Below, in pieces: positions 16,981 through 25,814 of a stretch of DNA of 64,000 nucleotides. The notes under the pieces were generated by a model. It worked only from the letters and a program-made list of their open reading frames with translations, ran no database searches and was not told the origin of the DNA. A program made the translations under genes and the position numbers. Origin of the DNA: Mesorhizobium sp. YM1C-6-2 (lineage in GTDB: Bacteria > Pseudomonadota > Alphaproteobacteria > Rhizobiales > Rhizobiaceae); contig NZ_RCIZ01000004.1 of the NCBI RefSeq assembly GCF_003666685.1, forward strand, positions 1-64,000, in the 5' to 3' direction. Each line of letters opens with the position of its first letter. The stretch's first letter is position 1.

Positions 16981-17799
16981 ATGACGGTTGGTCAGGGCCT
17001 GATGGCCGGCAAGAAAGGCCTGATCCTTGGCGTGGCCAACAATCGTTCGATCGCGTGGGGCATTTCCAGGGCGCTTTCCCAGCAGGGCGCTGAGATAGCG
17101 CTCACCTATCAGGGCGATGCGCTGAAGAAGCGCGTCGAGCCGCTCGCCGCCGAGATCGGCGCGTTGGTCGCCGGCCATTGCGACGTGACCGACATGGCCA
17201 GCATCGACGCCATCTTCGCCACGCTGGAGAAACAGTGGGGCAAGCTCGACTTCCTCGTCCACGCCATCGGCTTCTCCGACAAGGAAGAGCTCACCGGCCG
17301 CTATGTCGACACCAGCCACGGCAATTTCCTGCGCACCATGGACATCTCCGTCTATTCCTTCACGGCTGTCGCCCAGCGCGCCGAGAAGCTGATGACCGAC
17401 GGCGGCTCGATGCTCACCATGACCTATTACGGCGCCGAGAAGGTGATGCCGAACTACAATGTCATGGGCGTCGCCAAGGCGGCGCTGGAAGCGTCGGTGA
17501 AATATCTCGCCGTCGACCTCGGCCCGAAGAAGATCCGCGTCAACGCGATCTCGGCCGGCCCCATCAAGACGCTGGCGGCGTCGGGCATCGATGACTTCCG
17601 CTACATTCTGAAGTGGAACGAGTACAACGCGCCGCTGCGCCGCACCGTCTCGATCGAGGAAGTCGGCGACGCCGGCCTCTATTTCCTCTCCGACCTGTCG
17701 CGCGGCGTCACCGGCGAGGTCCATCACGTCGATTCCGGCTATCACGTCGTCGGCATGAAGGCCGTCGATGCGCCCGACATCTCCACCGTCAAGGACTGA
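16981..17799 (+). CDS. fabI: Enoyl-[acyl-carrier-protein] reductase (NADH)
   Basis: A short-chain dehydrogenase of 272 residues performing the last reduction of each fatty-acid elongation cycle. It has GLILGVANNRSIAWGI (the FabI-specific cofactor loop, 13-28), AIGFSDKEEL, and the catalytic Tyr-x6-Lys type segment YNVMGVAKAALE, followed by VNAISAGPIKTLAASGI. FabI is the triclosan/diazaborine target, and the Ala/Gly-rich loop looks typical. The histidine phosphatase gene follows 34 bases later. A second FabI or FabV elsewhere cannot be excluded. Confidence 0.95.
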   Translation: MTVGQGLMAGKKGLILGVANNRSIAWGISRALSQQGAEIALTYQGDALKKRVEPLAAEIGALVAGHCDVTDMASIDAIFATLEKQWGKLDFLVHAIGFSDKEELTGRYVDTSHGNFLRTMDISVYSFTAVAQRAEKLMTDGGSMLTMTYYGAEKVMPNYNVMGVAKAALEASVKYLAVDLGPKKIRVNAISAGPIKTLAASGIDDFRYILKWNEYNAPLRRTVSIEEVGDAGLYFLSDLSRGVTGEVHHVDSGYHVVGMKAVDAPDISTVKD

Positions 17800-17833
17800 G
17801 CGCGCCCGCACGCCCGCAACGACAGGCCCGCGC

Positions 17834-18421
17834 ATGCCTCCGCTCTGTTATTTCGTCAGGCACGGCCAGACCGGCTGGAACGCCGAGCTGCGGCTGCAGG
17901 GCCAGGCCGACACCGACATGACAGATCTCGGCCGCCGCCAGGCCGCGCGCAACGGACGCCGCCTCGCCGAGCTGGTCGACCGTCCCGAGGATTTCGACTT
18001 CGTCGCCAGCCCGCTGAAGCGCACCCGCGAGACGATGGAGCTGATCCGCGCCGGGATGGGCCTGCCGCCGCAAGGCTACCGCGTCGATGCCCGTCTGATG
18101 GAGGTGCATTTCGGCGACTGGCAGGGTTTCACCTACGCCGAACTCGAGAAAAGGGAGCCCGGCTCGACCGCGGCGCGTTTCGCCGACAAATGGGGTTTCG
18201 TCGCGCCCGGTTCTGCCGGCGAGAGCTACCAGATGCTGCTCGACCGCGTAAAACCATGGTTCGAAGCGCTGGAGAAGCCGACCATCTGCGTCACCCATGG
18301 CGGGGTGCTCCGCATCCTGTTCAGGCTGGTCGAGGATTTGCCGGTCGCCGACGTCGCCGCGATGGAGATCGTCCAGGATCGCGTGTTACGGCTTGAGGAT
18401 TCCAGGCTGGAGTGGCTTTAG
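17834..18421 (+). CDS. Histidine phosphatase family protein (phosphoglycerate mutase-like)
   Basis: 195 residues with the RHG phosphohistidine motif FVRHGQTGWN (8-17), a second acidic block EVHFGDWQGFTY and the closing VTHGGVLR with the second catalytic histidine. It is short for a cofactor-dependent phosphoglycerate mutase and closer to CobC/GpmB-like broad phosphatases; the substrate is unknown. ATG 17834 is chosen because the 22 in-frame codons before it overlap the fabI tail region and look random. Confidence 0.88.
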   Translation: MPPLCYFVRHGQTGWNAELRLQGQADTDMTDLGRRQAARNGRRLAELVDRPEDFDFVASPLKRTRETMELIRAGMGLPPQGYRVDARLMEVHFGDWQGFTYAELEKREPGSTAARFADKWGFVAPGSAGESYQMLLDRVKPWFEALEKPTICVTHGGVLRILFRLVEDLPVADVAAMEIVQDRVLRLEDSRLEWL

Positions 18422-18443
18422 CGCCTGGCGCGGCCAGTGCTGT

Positions 18444-18704
18444 CTATTCCGACAGCTCCATGTCGGTGATCATGTTCTGGTCGCCGACCTTGTCGTAGGC
18501 GAGCAGGACCTGCATGCCTTCCTTGATCGCCTCGACATCGAACTCGCCGGGCAGCTTGTAGGATTTGCCGTTCTCGAGCGTGATGGTCAGATTGTCCCTG
18601 TCGACGGCCTGGACCTTGCCTTCCGCCTCGGCCGCGAAGGCGCCGGTGGAAACGATCGTCGAAAGCATCATAGCGGCCGCAAGGGCGCCGGTCAGGCTAC
18701 GCAT
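18444..18704 (-). CDS. DUF1344 small secreted protein
   Basis: An 86-residue protein with a clear signal peptide (SLTGALAAAMMLSTIVSTGAFA, cleavage after AFA) and a 60-residue mature part of the DUF1344 pattern: AEGKVQAVDRDNLTITLENGKSYKLP followed by an acidic tail. It is probably periplasmic with an OB-like small beta fold; the function is unknown. It converges with the phosphatase gene and diverges from aroC. Confidence 0.85.
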   Translation of the reverse strand: MRSLTGALAAAMMLSTIVSTGAFAAEAEGKVQAVDRDNLTITLENGKSYKLPGEFDVEAIKEGMQVLLAYDKVGDQNMITDMELSE

Positions 18705-19020
18705 TTTGGACCTCTTCTTATTTTTGCTCAGCGCGGGCGAGCTGTTCCCGGCGCGAAGCAGAGCAGAAACACCCTGAATGTGTCAAAACTTTAGGCCGGT
18801 TTTGCACCGCCTTATTTTCCCGGGCCTTTTCGTCCGCCACGAGACAACAAGGCTAGCCGCCTCGCGTATCCGTTCGGTGACGTCGAATCTTTGAGCCGGC
18901 GATCGCGGGCAACGGGCTGCCGCGGCCCGTGCCCCTTAGTTTGACGGTCGCGGAAAAGGCCAATAGAAGGCAGCCGTTGCCGGCGCCCAATGGCTGTAGC
19001 GCCGGCCGGGGCCGCAGAGC
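18705..19020. other. Divergent intergenic region DUF1344/aroC
   Basis: 316 bases without a gene. The left part is AT-richer (TTATTTTTGC near 18719-18728) and could hold the DUF1344 promoter. The right part holds the candidate aroC promoter at 18941-18969 and an imperfect GCCGG-rich palindrome immediately before the aroC ATG. No RNA gene is visible. Confidence 0.5.
18941..18969 (+). promoter_or_regulatory. Candidate sigma-70 promoter for aroC
   Basis: TTGACG (18941-18946), 17-base spacer, TAGAAG (18964-18969), about 52 bases before the aroC ATG. The -35 and spacer are good; the -10 is imperfect, as is common in alphaproteobacteria. Confidence 0.4.
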
Positions 19021-20115
19021 ATGTCTCACAATACCTTCGGGCACCTTTTCAGGGTTACGACCTGGGGCGAGAGCCACGGGCCGGCGCTCGGCTGCGTGGT
19101 CGACGGCTGCCCGCCCGGCATCCGCTTCACGCGCGACGACGTCCAGCAGGAGCTCGACCGCCGCCGTCCCGGCCAGTCCCGCTTCGTCACCCAGCGGCGC
19201 GAGCCCGACGAGGTGAAGATACTCTCAGGCGTGATCGAGGATGGCGATGCGCTGGTCACCACCGGCACGCCGATCTCCATGCTGATTGAGAATGTCGACC
19301 AGCGCTCCAAGGATTACGGCGACATCGCCCGGCAATATCGCCCCGGCCATGCCGACTACGCCTATGAGATGAAATACGGCCTTCGCGACCATCGCGGCGG
19401 CGGCCGTTCCTCGGCGCGCGAGACGGCTGCGCGTGTCGCCGCCGGCGCCATTGCGCGCAGGATCGTGCCCGGCATGGTGGTGCGCGGCGCGCTGGTCTCG
19501 ATGGGCGAGAAGGAGATCGACCGCGCCAACTGGAACTGGAATTTCGTCGGCGATCCCGAAAACCCCTTCTTCACGCCCGACCCCGTCTCGGTGCCTGTTT
19601 TCGCCGACTACCTCGACGGTATACGCAAGGCGGGCTCCTCCGTCGGCGCGCTGATCGAGATCGTCGCCGAGGGCGTGCCGGCAGGGCTCGGCGCGCCGAT
19701 CTACGCCAAGCTCGACCAGGACATCGCGTCGGGCCTGATGTCGATCAACGCGGTCAAGGGCGTCGAGATCGGCATCGGCTTCGAGGCGGCAAAAATCACC
19801 GGCGAACGAAACGCCGACGAGATGCGCATCGGCAATGACGGCAAGCCGGTGTTCCTCTCCAACAATGCCGGCGGAATCCTCGGCGGCATCTCTACCGGCC
19901 AGGACATCGTCGCGCGCTTCGCGGTGAAGCCGACCTCGTCCATCCTCACGCCGCGCCGCTCGATCGACCGTGACGGCAACGACGTCGACGTCATGACCAA
20001 GGGCCGCCACGATCCCTGCGTCGGCATCCGCGCCGTGCCGATCGGCGAGGCCATGGTTGCCTGCGCCATAGCCGATCATTATCTGCGGCACAGAGGACAA
20101 ACTGGAAGGCAGTAA
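19021..20115 (+). CDS. aroC: Chorismate synthase
   Basis: 364 residues; converts EPSP to chorismate with reduced FMN, the last shikimate-pathway step. All three family signatures are present: [23 protein letters not shown] (N-terminal), the [22 protein letters not shown] central block and the C-terminal [10 protein letters not shown]...[12 protein letters not shown]. Length is normal. The ATG at 19021 is the conserved start (MSHNTFG). It is transcribed in the same direction as ribB, 106 bases away across an inverted purine/pyrimidine repeat. Confidence 0.97.
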   Translation: MSHNTFGHLFRVTTWGESHGPALGCVVDGCPPGIRFTRDDVQQELDRRRPGQSRFVTQRREPDEVKILSGVIEDGDALVTTGTPISMLIENVDQRSKDYGDIARQYRPGHADYAYEMKYGLRDHRGGGRSSARETAARVAAGAIARRIVPGMVVRGALVSMGEKEIDRANWNWNFVGDPENPFFTPDPVSVPVFADYLDGIRKAGSSVGALIEIVAEGVPAGLGAPIYAKLDQDIASGLMSINAVKGVEIGIGFEAAKITGERNADEMRIGNDGKPVFLSNNAGGILGGISTGQDIVARFAVKPTSSILTPRRSIDRDGNDVDVMTKGRHDPCVGIRAVPIGEAMVACAIADHYLRHRGQTGRQ

Positions 20116-20202
20116 GTGAGTAGGGGAGTAGGTGAGTAGGGAAATGAAGAGGCGGACCCGCCTGTTGCCCTGTTCCCCTATTCCCTTACTCCCCTAATCC
20201 CC
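20112..20202. repeat. Imperfect inverted repeat of GAGTAGGGG units between aroC and ribB
   Basis: The left arm (about 20112-20141) is purine-rich, with three GTGAGTAGGG/GGAGTAGG units. The right arm (about 20168-20202) is its pyrimidine-rich counterpart, CCCCTATTCCCTTACTCCCC. The arms can pair imperfectly into a long hairpin just ahead of ribB. It is not an FMN riboswitch: the RFN consensus is absent. Confidence 0.6.
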
Positions 20203-20221
20203 TGCGAGCGAAGCGAGCGCC

Positions 20222-21319
20222 ATGTCCTACGACCAGAAAAAGATCGTCGAAGCCATCCGCGCCTTTGAGCGCGGCGAGATCGTCGTCGTCATGGACGATG
20301 ACGGTCGCGAGAACGAGGGCGACCTGATCGTCGCCGCGGTCCACTGCACGCCGGAGAAGATGGCCTTCATCGTCCGCCACACTTCGGGCATCGTCTGCAC
20401 GCCGATGACGCGCGAGGATGCGAGGAGGCTGAGCCTCACGCCGATGGTCGCCGACAATGATTCGGCGCACACGACGGCCTTCACGGTCAGCGTCGACTTC
20501 AAGCACGGCACCACCACCGGCATCTCCGCTGAGGACCGCACGCTGACGGTGCGCAATCTGGCCAACGGCAATGTCGGCGCTTCCGATTTCACGCGGCCCG
20601 GCCACATCTTCCCGCTGATCGCGCGCGAGGGCGGCGTGCTCATGCGCTCCGGCCACACCGAGGCGGCGGTCGATCTCTGCAAGCTGGCCAACCTGCCGCC
20701 TGTCGGCGTCATCTGCGAGCTGGTCAATGACGACGGCACCGTCATGCGCGGGCCGCAGGTCATGGATTTTGCCGAGAAGAACGGGCTGAAGCGGGTCTCC
20801 GTCGCCGATCTCATCGCCTACCGCCAGCGCCAGGAGACGCTGATCCAGCGCGTCGAATCCTTCGACATCGACACCTCCGGCGGCAAGGCGAGGGCCCATG
20901 CCTATACGCTGCCGTGGGACCCGATGCAGCACCTCGCGGTCGTCTTCGGCGACATACGCGACGGCGAGGAGGTCCCCGTCCGCCTGCATCCGGAAGAGGT
21001 CGTCCGCGACGTCTTCGGCGTCGACCACCGCCTCGACGGCATCATGAAGACGATGGGCGAGGCCAAGCGGGGCGTCATCGTCTACCTGCGCGAGGGTTCG
21101 GTCGGCGTCGGCCACCGCGACCGCAGCCGGCCGGGGCACGGCGCGGAAGGGCACGACGAGGCGCTTCGCCGCGAGCACGAATGGCGCGAGATCGGTCTCG
21201 GCGCGCAGATCCTCAAGGATCTCGGCATCTCCTCGATCCGCCTGCTCGCCTCCCGCGAGCGCCACTATATCGGCCTCGAAGGTTTCGGCATCAGGATCGC
21301 CGCCACCGAGATCATCTGA
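20222..21319 (+). CDS. ribB: 3,4-dihydroxy-2-butanone 4-phosphate synthase with RibA-like C-terminal domain (RibBX type)
   Basis: 365 residues. Residues 1-205 are a complete DHBP synthase, with VVVMDDDGRENEGDL (acidic metal site), TSGIVC, TTTGISAEDR and HTEAAVDL, feeding riboflavin synthesis from ribulose 5-phosphate. Residues about 210-365 have the length and fold cues of GTP cyclohydrolase II (VVFGD, VPVRLHPE), but the zinc cysteines (C-x10-C-x-C type) and the DCRCQ-like block are missing: the region reads EEVVRDVFGVDHRLDGIM. This matches the RibBX variant described in Proteobacteria, whose second domain is not a functional RibA. A separate ribA is expected elsewhere. Confidence 0.93.
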   Translation: MSYDQKKIVEAIRAFERGEIVVVMDDDGRENEGDLIVAAVHCTPEKMAFIVRHTSGIVCTPMTREDARRLSLTPMVADNDSAHTTAFTVSVDFKHGTTTGISAEDRTLTVRNLANGNVGASDFTRPGHIFPLIAREGGVLMRSGHTEAAVDLCKLANLPPVGVICELVNDDGTVMRGPQVMDFAEKNGLKRVSVADLIAYRQRQETLIQRVESFDIDTSGGKARAHAYTLPWDPMQHLAVVFGDIRDGEEVPVRLHPEEVVRDVFGVDHRLDGIMKTMGEAKRGVIVYLREGSVGVGHRDRSRPGHGAEGHDEALRREHEWREIGLGAQILKDLGISSIRLLASRERHYIGLEGFGIRIAATEII

Positions 21320-21321
21320 TG

Positions 21322-21353
21322 AAAAAGGCCCCGGCTCCAAGCCGGGGCTTTTT
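21322..21353. terminator. Rho-independent terminator after ribB, bidirectional
   Basis: AAAAA-GGCCCCGGCT-CCAA-AGCCGGGGC-TTTTTC: a strong GC stem flanked by an A-run on the left and a T-run on the right. It begins about two bases after the ribB stop and ends 13 bases before the MFS gene's stop, so it can serve both convergent genes. Confidence 0.92.
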
Positions 21354-21365
21354 CGCGTCGGACGC

Positions 21366-22586
21366 TCACTCGGCGGGCTGGGGAGCCGCTGCCGACAACG
21401 AGGTCTGCTTTTCTCCGCCCAGCGTCTCCTGTCCGAACAGGACGGTCAGCAGAGCGATCGCGCCCGACACCACCGATACCCAGAAGCCGTTCTGCGCGCC
21501 GAACGCGTCGACCACCCAGCCGGTCGCGAATGCCCCGAACGCCATGCCGATGCCGATGCCGGTCATCACCCATGTCACGCCCTCGGTCAGCATGGCCTCC
21601 GGCACGCGCCGCTCGATCAGTCCGAAGGCGGTGATGAAGGTCGGCGAGATGGCGACACCGCTGACGAAGACGGCAAGGGCGAGCAGCGGCACCGTGTCGG
21701 CGAAGAGCAGTGGCACCGCCGTCACCGCGATGATGCTGACCGCGACCAGCAGCTGGCGCTGCAGCGACGTCTTGAGGGCAAGCGCGCCGAGGATCAGCCC
21801 GACGACGAAGGAGCCGGCGGCATAGACGCCGATGACGAGGCTCGCCGCGCCCGGCCGGCCGAGTTCCTTGGTGATGGCGACCGAGCTCACCTCGGCCGCG
21901 GCGAAGATCGCCCCGATGAAGACGAGTGCGAATGTGATGATCTGCACGGGCCGCTGGCGGATGGCAGAGCCTTGCGCGCCCTTTTCCGGTGGCCTGATCC
22001 GGGGCTCGGTGGACCGCTGCAGGATGAAGGCCGCCGTGCCGGCAGCGAGGAGAAGGGTGCTGGCTACCATACCCGCCTCGGGGAAGAGCGCCACGGAGAG
22101 ACCGACCGACAGCGATGCCCCGGAGATATAGATGAGTTCGTCGGCCGCCGACTCGAAGGCGAAGGCGGTGTTGAGTTCAGGACGGCCGCGGAACAGTTCG
22201 GTCCAGCGCGCCCGTACGATCGCGGACATGCTGGGCAGCACCGCTGCGCCAAGCGCGGAGGCAAACAGCGTCCAGACCGGCCAGTCGAGATGCGCGGCCG
22301 CAATCAGCACCGTGAAGGCAATCGCGGAAACGATGGTGGCAGGGACCACGACACGGCTTTGCCCGAGCCGGTCGATGAGACGTGAGATCTGCGGGGCAAG
22401 CAGCGCGTTGGTGAGCGCATAGGTGGCCGACACCGCGCCGGCCAGCCAGTATTCGCCATGCGTCTGCGACAGCATGGCGACGATGCCGATCGGCGCCATC
22501 GCCATCGGCATGCGGGCGACGAAGCCCGCCGATGCAAAACCCTTTGCCCCCGGCGCCCTGAAAATCTCTCTGTACGGATTGGCCAT
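21366..22586 (-). CDS. MFS transporter
   Basis: 406 residues with about 12 hydrophobic helices, several small-residue rich, and the short RLIDRLGQSR loop between helices 2 and 3 that stands for MFS motif A. The layout is of the small-molecule efflux type rather than a sugar symporter. It is divergent from a TetR repressor with three palindromic operators between them, so expression is probably induced by the transported compound binding the repressor. The exported substrate cannot be named. Confidence 0.88.
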   Translation of the reverse strand: MANPYREIFRAPGAKGFASAGFVARMPMAMAPIGIVAMLSQTHGEYWLAGAVSATYALTNALLAPQISRLIDRLGQSRVVVPATIVSAIAFTVLIAAAHLDWPVWTLFASALGAAVLPSMSAIVRARWTELFRGRPELNTAFAFESAADELIYISGASLSVGLSVALFPEAGMVASTLLLAAGTAAFILQRSTEPRIRPPEKGAQGSAIRQRPVQIITFALVFIGAIFAAAEVSSVAITKELGRPGAASLVIGVYAAGSFVVGLILGALALKTSLQRQLLVAVSIIAVTAVPLLFADTVPLLALAVFVSGVAISPTFITAFGLIERRVPEAMLTEGVTWVMTGIGIGMAFGAFATGWVVDAFGAQNGFWVSVVSGAIALLTVLFGQETLGGEKQTSLSAAAPQPAE

Positions 22587-22627
22587 GGCCTGCTCCTCGA
22601 CTTGTTGCGCCCCGCCGCCTATATTCG

Positions 22628-22700
22628 CATACGCAGCGTATGAAGTTCTCGGGAGATAAGTTCATACGCCGCGTATGTCAATTGGCATACGTCGCGTATG
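22628..22700. promoter_or_regulatory. Three copies of a 15-bp palindromic operator (CATACGC-GCGTATG)
   Basis: CATACGCAGCGTATG at 22628-22642, CATACGCCGCGTATG at 22663-22677 and CATACGTCGCGTATG at 22686-22700. Only the central bases vary. Centre-to-centre spacing is 35 and 23 bp. They fill the divergent region between the MFS gene (start 22586) and the TetR gene (start 22726), so the TetR protein is the obvious ligand for both promoters. Confidence 0.9.
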
Positions 22701-22725
22701 TTATTGGAGCAGATCGGAGTAGAAA

Positions 22726-23325
22726 GTGGTCCACAGGCCTCGCAAGGAGATGATCGCCGAAACCCGCGCCAAGCTCTTGGCCGCCGGGCGCAAGGCTTTC
22801 GGGACGATAGGTTATGCGCAAGCGTCGATGGACGACTTCACCGCAGAGGCGGGCCTGACCAGGGGGGCGCTCTACCATCATTTCGGCGACAAGAAGGGCC
22901 TGTTCGAAGCCGTCCTGTTGCAGATCGACGCGGAAATGACCGCCCGCATGATGGCCGCCGCGGAGAGCGCGGCGAACCCTTGGCAGGGTCTTGTCGACGA
23001 ATGCAATTCCTACATCCAGATGGCGCTTGAGCCCGAGATCCAGCGCATCGTCTTTCGCGACGGCCCCGCCGTGCTTGGCGACCCTTCGTTATGGCCGAAC
23101 GCAGGCGGCTGCGTCGCCATGATGACTGACAGCGTGGCGCGCTTGCAGGAGAAGGACATCATCGCCGATGTCGACGCCGAAGCCGCCGCGCGCGTCATCA
23201 ACGGCGCCCTCGGCTATGCCTCGCAATGGATCGCCAATGCCGACGATCCGAGGACAGTGTCGGAGAAAGCGGTCCAGGCCTTCAACGTCTTCCTCGAAGG
23301 GCTGTTGCGCCGAAAACCCGCCTGA
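22726..23325 (+). CDS. TetR family transcriptional repressor
   Basis: 199 residues. The N-terminal helix-turn-helix (about 8-55) shows TRAKLLAAGRKAFGTIGYAQASMDDFTAEAGLTRGALYHHFGDKKGLFEAVL, which matches the TetR_N pattern. The C-terminal half is a helical ligand-binding domain. The start is GTG at 22726; no ATG lies upstream in frame. It is divergent from the MFS transporter and almost certainly binds the triple palindrome at 22628-22700, with probable autoregulation, since the third site ends 25 bases before its start codon. Confidence 0.93.
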   Translation: MVHRPRKEMIAETRAKLLAAGRKAFGTIGYAQASMDDFTAEAGLTRGALYHHFGDKKGLFEAVLLQIDAEMTARMMAAAESAANPWQGLVDECNSYIQMALEPEIQRIVFRDGPAVLGDPSLWPNAGGCVAMMTDSVARLQEKDIIADVDAEAAARVINGALGYASQWIANADDPRTVSEKAVQAFNVFLEGLLRRKPA

Positions 23326-23387
23326 TTCTCGGCCGGCGCCCGCATGGGCTATAATCCGCGCCGGCGGAACGTGAGGGCGATTCGGCA

Positions 23388-24380
23388 ATGTGGGATTTCG
23401 AGATCGGCAGGACGCTCGCCATCGTCATCCGAACCTGGCCCTTCGTCATTCTGCGCATCGTCGTCTATTTCGGCATCACCGTCGCCTATATCGTCTCGAC
23501 AGGCGCCGGAGCCGGCATCGGCTACGGCGTCGGCCACGTCTGGGGCGGGGATGGCCCGTTCACCTTCGCCATGTGGGGCGGCATCTTCGGCTTCGGCCTC
23601 GTCTCGATGCTGTTCTACTGGCTGCGCGAATACATCCTCTATCTGGTCAAGGCCGGCCACATCGCCGTCATGGTGCACCTGATCGACGGCGTCGACGTGC
23701 CCGGCGGGCAGAGCCAGATCGGCTACGCCCATGCGGTCGTGCGCGAGCGTTTCGTCGAGGCCAACGTGCTCTTCGTCCTCGACCAGCTCATCAAGGGCGT
23801 CCTGCGCGTCATCACCGGGCTGATCGGCGGTTTTGCCGCCTTCCTGCCCATCCCCGGCCTGCAGGGCATCGCGAAGTTCGTCAACGCGGTTGTGCGCATG
23901 TCGCTCACCTATGTCGACGAGATCATCCTCGGCTACAATATCCGCCGCCAGAGCGACGCCCCTTTCGAGACCGGCCGCCAGGGCGTCGTGCTCTATGCCC
24001 AGAACGCCCGCGCCATGCTGAAGAACGCGGTGTGGCTCACCGTCATGACCTGGGTGCTCGGCGTCGTGATCTTCTTCCTGACGCTCGCGCCGGCGGGCGC
24101 CATTCTCTATACGATGCCGGGCGAGCTTGCCGGCTGGGCCTTCGTGCTCGCCATCGTGTTCGCCTGGGCCTTCATCTCGGCTTTCATCGAACCTTTCGTC
24201 ATCGCCGCGCTGATGCAGGTCTACTTCCGCGCGATTGAGGGCCAAACGCCAGATCCCGCCTGGGACATGCGCCTTTCCGACGCTTCCAGGCATTTCCGCG
24301 AACTCAAGGATCACGCGCTTGCGTCGGTCGGCGGCTCGCGCTGGGGGGCCGCGTCGGGAACCCGGGAAGAGGCCTCGTAA
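23388..24380 (+). CDS. Multi-pass membrane protein of unknown function
   Basis: The 330-residue protein has about six hydrophobic segments: residues near 17-40, 62-82, a longer pair about 125-160, and two strong ones about 228-255 and 265-292. A soluble tail ends RHFRELKDHALASVGG. The IPGLQG and YNIRRQSDAPFETGRQGVVLYAQNA loops are notable. I do not recognise the family. It lies 62 bases after the TetR gene and 70 bases before the deacetylase-like gene in the same direction, so it could share transcripts with either. Confidence 0.7.
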   Translation: MWDFEIGRTLAIVIRTWPFVILRIVVYFGITVAYIVSTGAGAGIGYGVGHVWGGDGPFTFAMWGGIFGFGLVSMLFYWLREYILYLVKAGHIAVMVHLIDGVDVPGGQSQIGYAHAVVRERFVEANVLFVLDQLIKGVLRVITGLIGGFAAFLPIPGLQGIAKFVNAVVRMSLTYVDEIILGYNIRRQSDAPFETGRQGVVLYAQNARAMLKNAVWLTVMTWVLGVVIFFLTLAPAGAILYTMPGELAGWAFVLAIVFAWAFISAFIEPFVIAALMQVYFRAIEGQTPDPAWDMRLSDASRHFRELKDHALASVGGSRWGAASGTREEAS

Positions 24381-24450
24381 AGCCTGTGAACATCAGGGGA
24401 AGGGGTGCGCAAGGCGTGGAAACCCGGAGCGTACACCCCTATATCGGGTC

Positions 24451-25377
24451 ATGGTCACCAGGCTCTATTCCCATCCGATATACCTGGAGCACATAACGCC
24501 TCCCGGGCATCCGGAACGCCCTGACCGGCTGCGCGCCATCGAGCGCGCGCTGGAGGAGGAGAAGTTTTCCGGCCTCGACCGCGTGCAGGCTCCCGAGGGT
24601 GACCCCGCGACCATCCTCTACGCCCATCCGCAATCCTTCGTGGAAAAGGTGCAGGCCGCGATCCCCGAGACCGGCATCCAGCGCATCGACGCCGACACCA
24701 CCGCCAGTCCGAAGAGCTGGCAGGCGGCCATCACCGCCATTGGCGCCGCCAACGCCGCGGTCGACGACGTATTCTCCGGCCGTGCCGACAACGTCTTCGT
24801 CGCCTCGCGCCCGCCCGGCCACCACGCCGAGAAGACGACCGCGATGGGCTTCTGTCTCTTCAACAACGCCGCCATCGCCGCTCGCCACGCGCAGAAGGCG
24901 CATGGGGTGGAGCGCGTAGCCATCGTCGACTGGGACGTGCATCACGGCAACGGCACGCAGGACATCTTCTGGGACGATCCCTCGGTGCTCTACTGCTCGA
25001 CGCATCAGATGCCGCTCTATCCGGGCACCGGCGCGCCGAGCGAGACCGGCGTCGGCAACATCGTCAACGCCGCGCTTGCGCCCCGCACCGGCAGCGATCT
25101 GTTCCGCGACGCCTTCAACACGCGCGTGCTTCCCGCCGTGGATAATTTTCAGCCTGACCTGATCATCATATCCGCCGGTTTCGACGCGCATCACCGCGAC
25201 CCGCTGGCCGAGATCAACCTCACCGAGGAGGATTTCGACTGGGCGACCGGGCAGCTCATGGACAGGGCCGATCGTCACGCCAAAGGCAGGCTCGTCAGCC
25301 TGCTCGAAGGCGGCTACGATCTGCAGGGATTGGCATTCTCGGTCGCAGCCCATGTCGGCCGTTTGATGAAGGGATGA
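24451..25377 (+). CDS. Histone deacetylase family hydrolase (acetylpolyamine/acetoin-utilisation type)
   Basis: 308 residues. Zinc-site motifs are intact: [20 protein letters not shown] (tandem His), [15 protein letters not shown] (metal Asp and His), [12 protein letters not shown], and the later [13 protein letters not shown] with the second metal Asp. In bacteria this class removes acetyl groups from polyamines or other small amides, or acts in acetoin metabolism; the substrate here is open. ATG 24451 is taken because residues before it are not conserved. Its stop overlaps the xseB start (ATGA). Confidence 0.92.
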   Translation: MVTRLYSHPIYLEHITPPGHPERPDRLRAIERALEEEKFSGLDRVQAPEGDPATILYAHPQSFVEKVQAAIPETGIQRIDADTTASPKSWQAAITAIGAANAAVDDVFSGRADNVFVASRPPGHHAEKTTAMGFCLFNNAAIAARHAQKAHGVERVAIVDWDVHHGNGTQDIFWDDPSVLYCSTHQMPLYPGTGAPSETGVGNIVNAALAPRTGSDLFRDAFNTRVLPAVDNFQPDLIIISAGFDAHHRDPLAEINLTEEDFDWATGQLMDRADRHAKGRLVSLLEGGYDLQGLAFSVAAHVGRLMKG

Positions 25378-25631
25378 AGATGGCCGAGGAAGCGAACGAA
25401 GACATCAAGGCGATGAGTTTCGAGAAGGCGCTGGAGGCGCTGGAGAAGATCGTCGACGACCTCGAGCGTGGCGACGTGCCGCTCGACCAGTCGATCCGCA
25501 TCTACGAGCGCGGCGAGGCGCTGAAGGCGCATTGCGACCGACTGCTCAAGGCAGCCGAGGACCGGGTCGAGAAGATCCGCCTCTCGCGCGACGGCAAGCC
25601 GGTCGGAACGGAACCGCTCGACGCCGAGTAG
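25374..25631 (+). CDS. xseB: Exodeoxyribonuclease VII small subunit
   Basis: 85 residues, the typical length. [54 protein letters not shown] is the XseB helical signature. It partners with XseA (not in this window) in degrading single-stranded DNA. The start overlaps the previous stop; an alternative ATG lies six bases on. In many rhizobia dxs follows xseB closely. Here about 4.6 kb of accessory genes lie between them. Confidence 0.95.
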   Translation: MKMAEEANEDIKAMSFEKALEALEKIVDDLERGDVPLDQSIRIYERGEALKAHCDRLLKAAEDRVEKIRLSRDGKPVGTEPLDAE

Positions 25632-25814
25632 CTCGCTGGTGGATGGCCCGTGCCGAGGCCATCCCTTCCTTGAAATTTCCTGCTGACCGCATCGGCCGAC
25701 GTCGCTGCGGCGAAACTTGGTCGGCGGCCGGTTTCAATCTGGCGTTGCCACCTGAACTATTCTACGCTGCCGCCCTCAACTGCTTCACAGTGCGAGATTT
25801 TTGAGGGGATAACC

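Noticed and set aside
20100-20221. FMN riboswitch upstream of ribB
   Set aside because: The conserved RFN blocks are missing; only the inverted GAGTAGGGG repeat is there.
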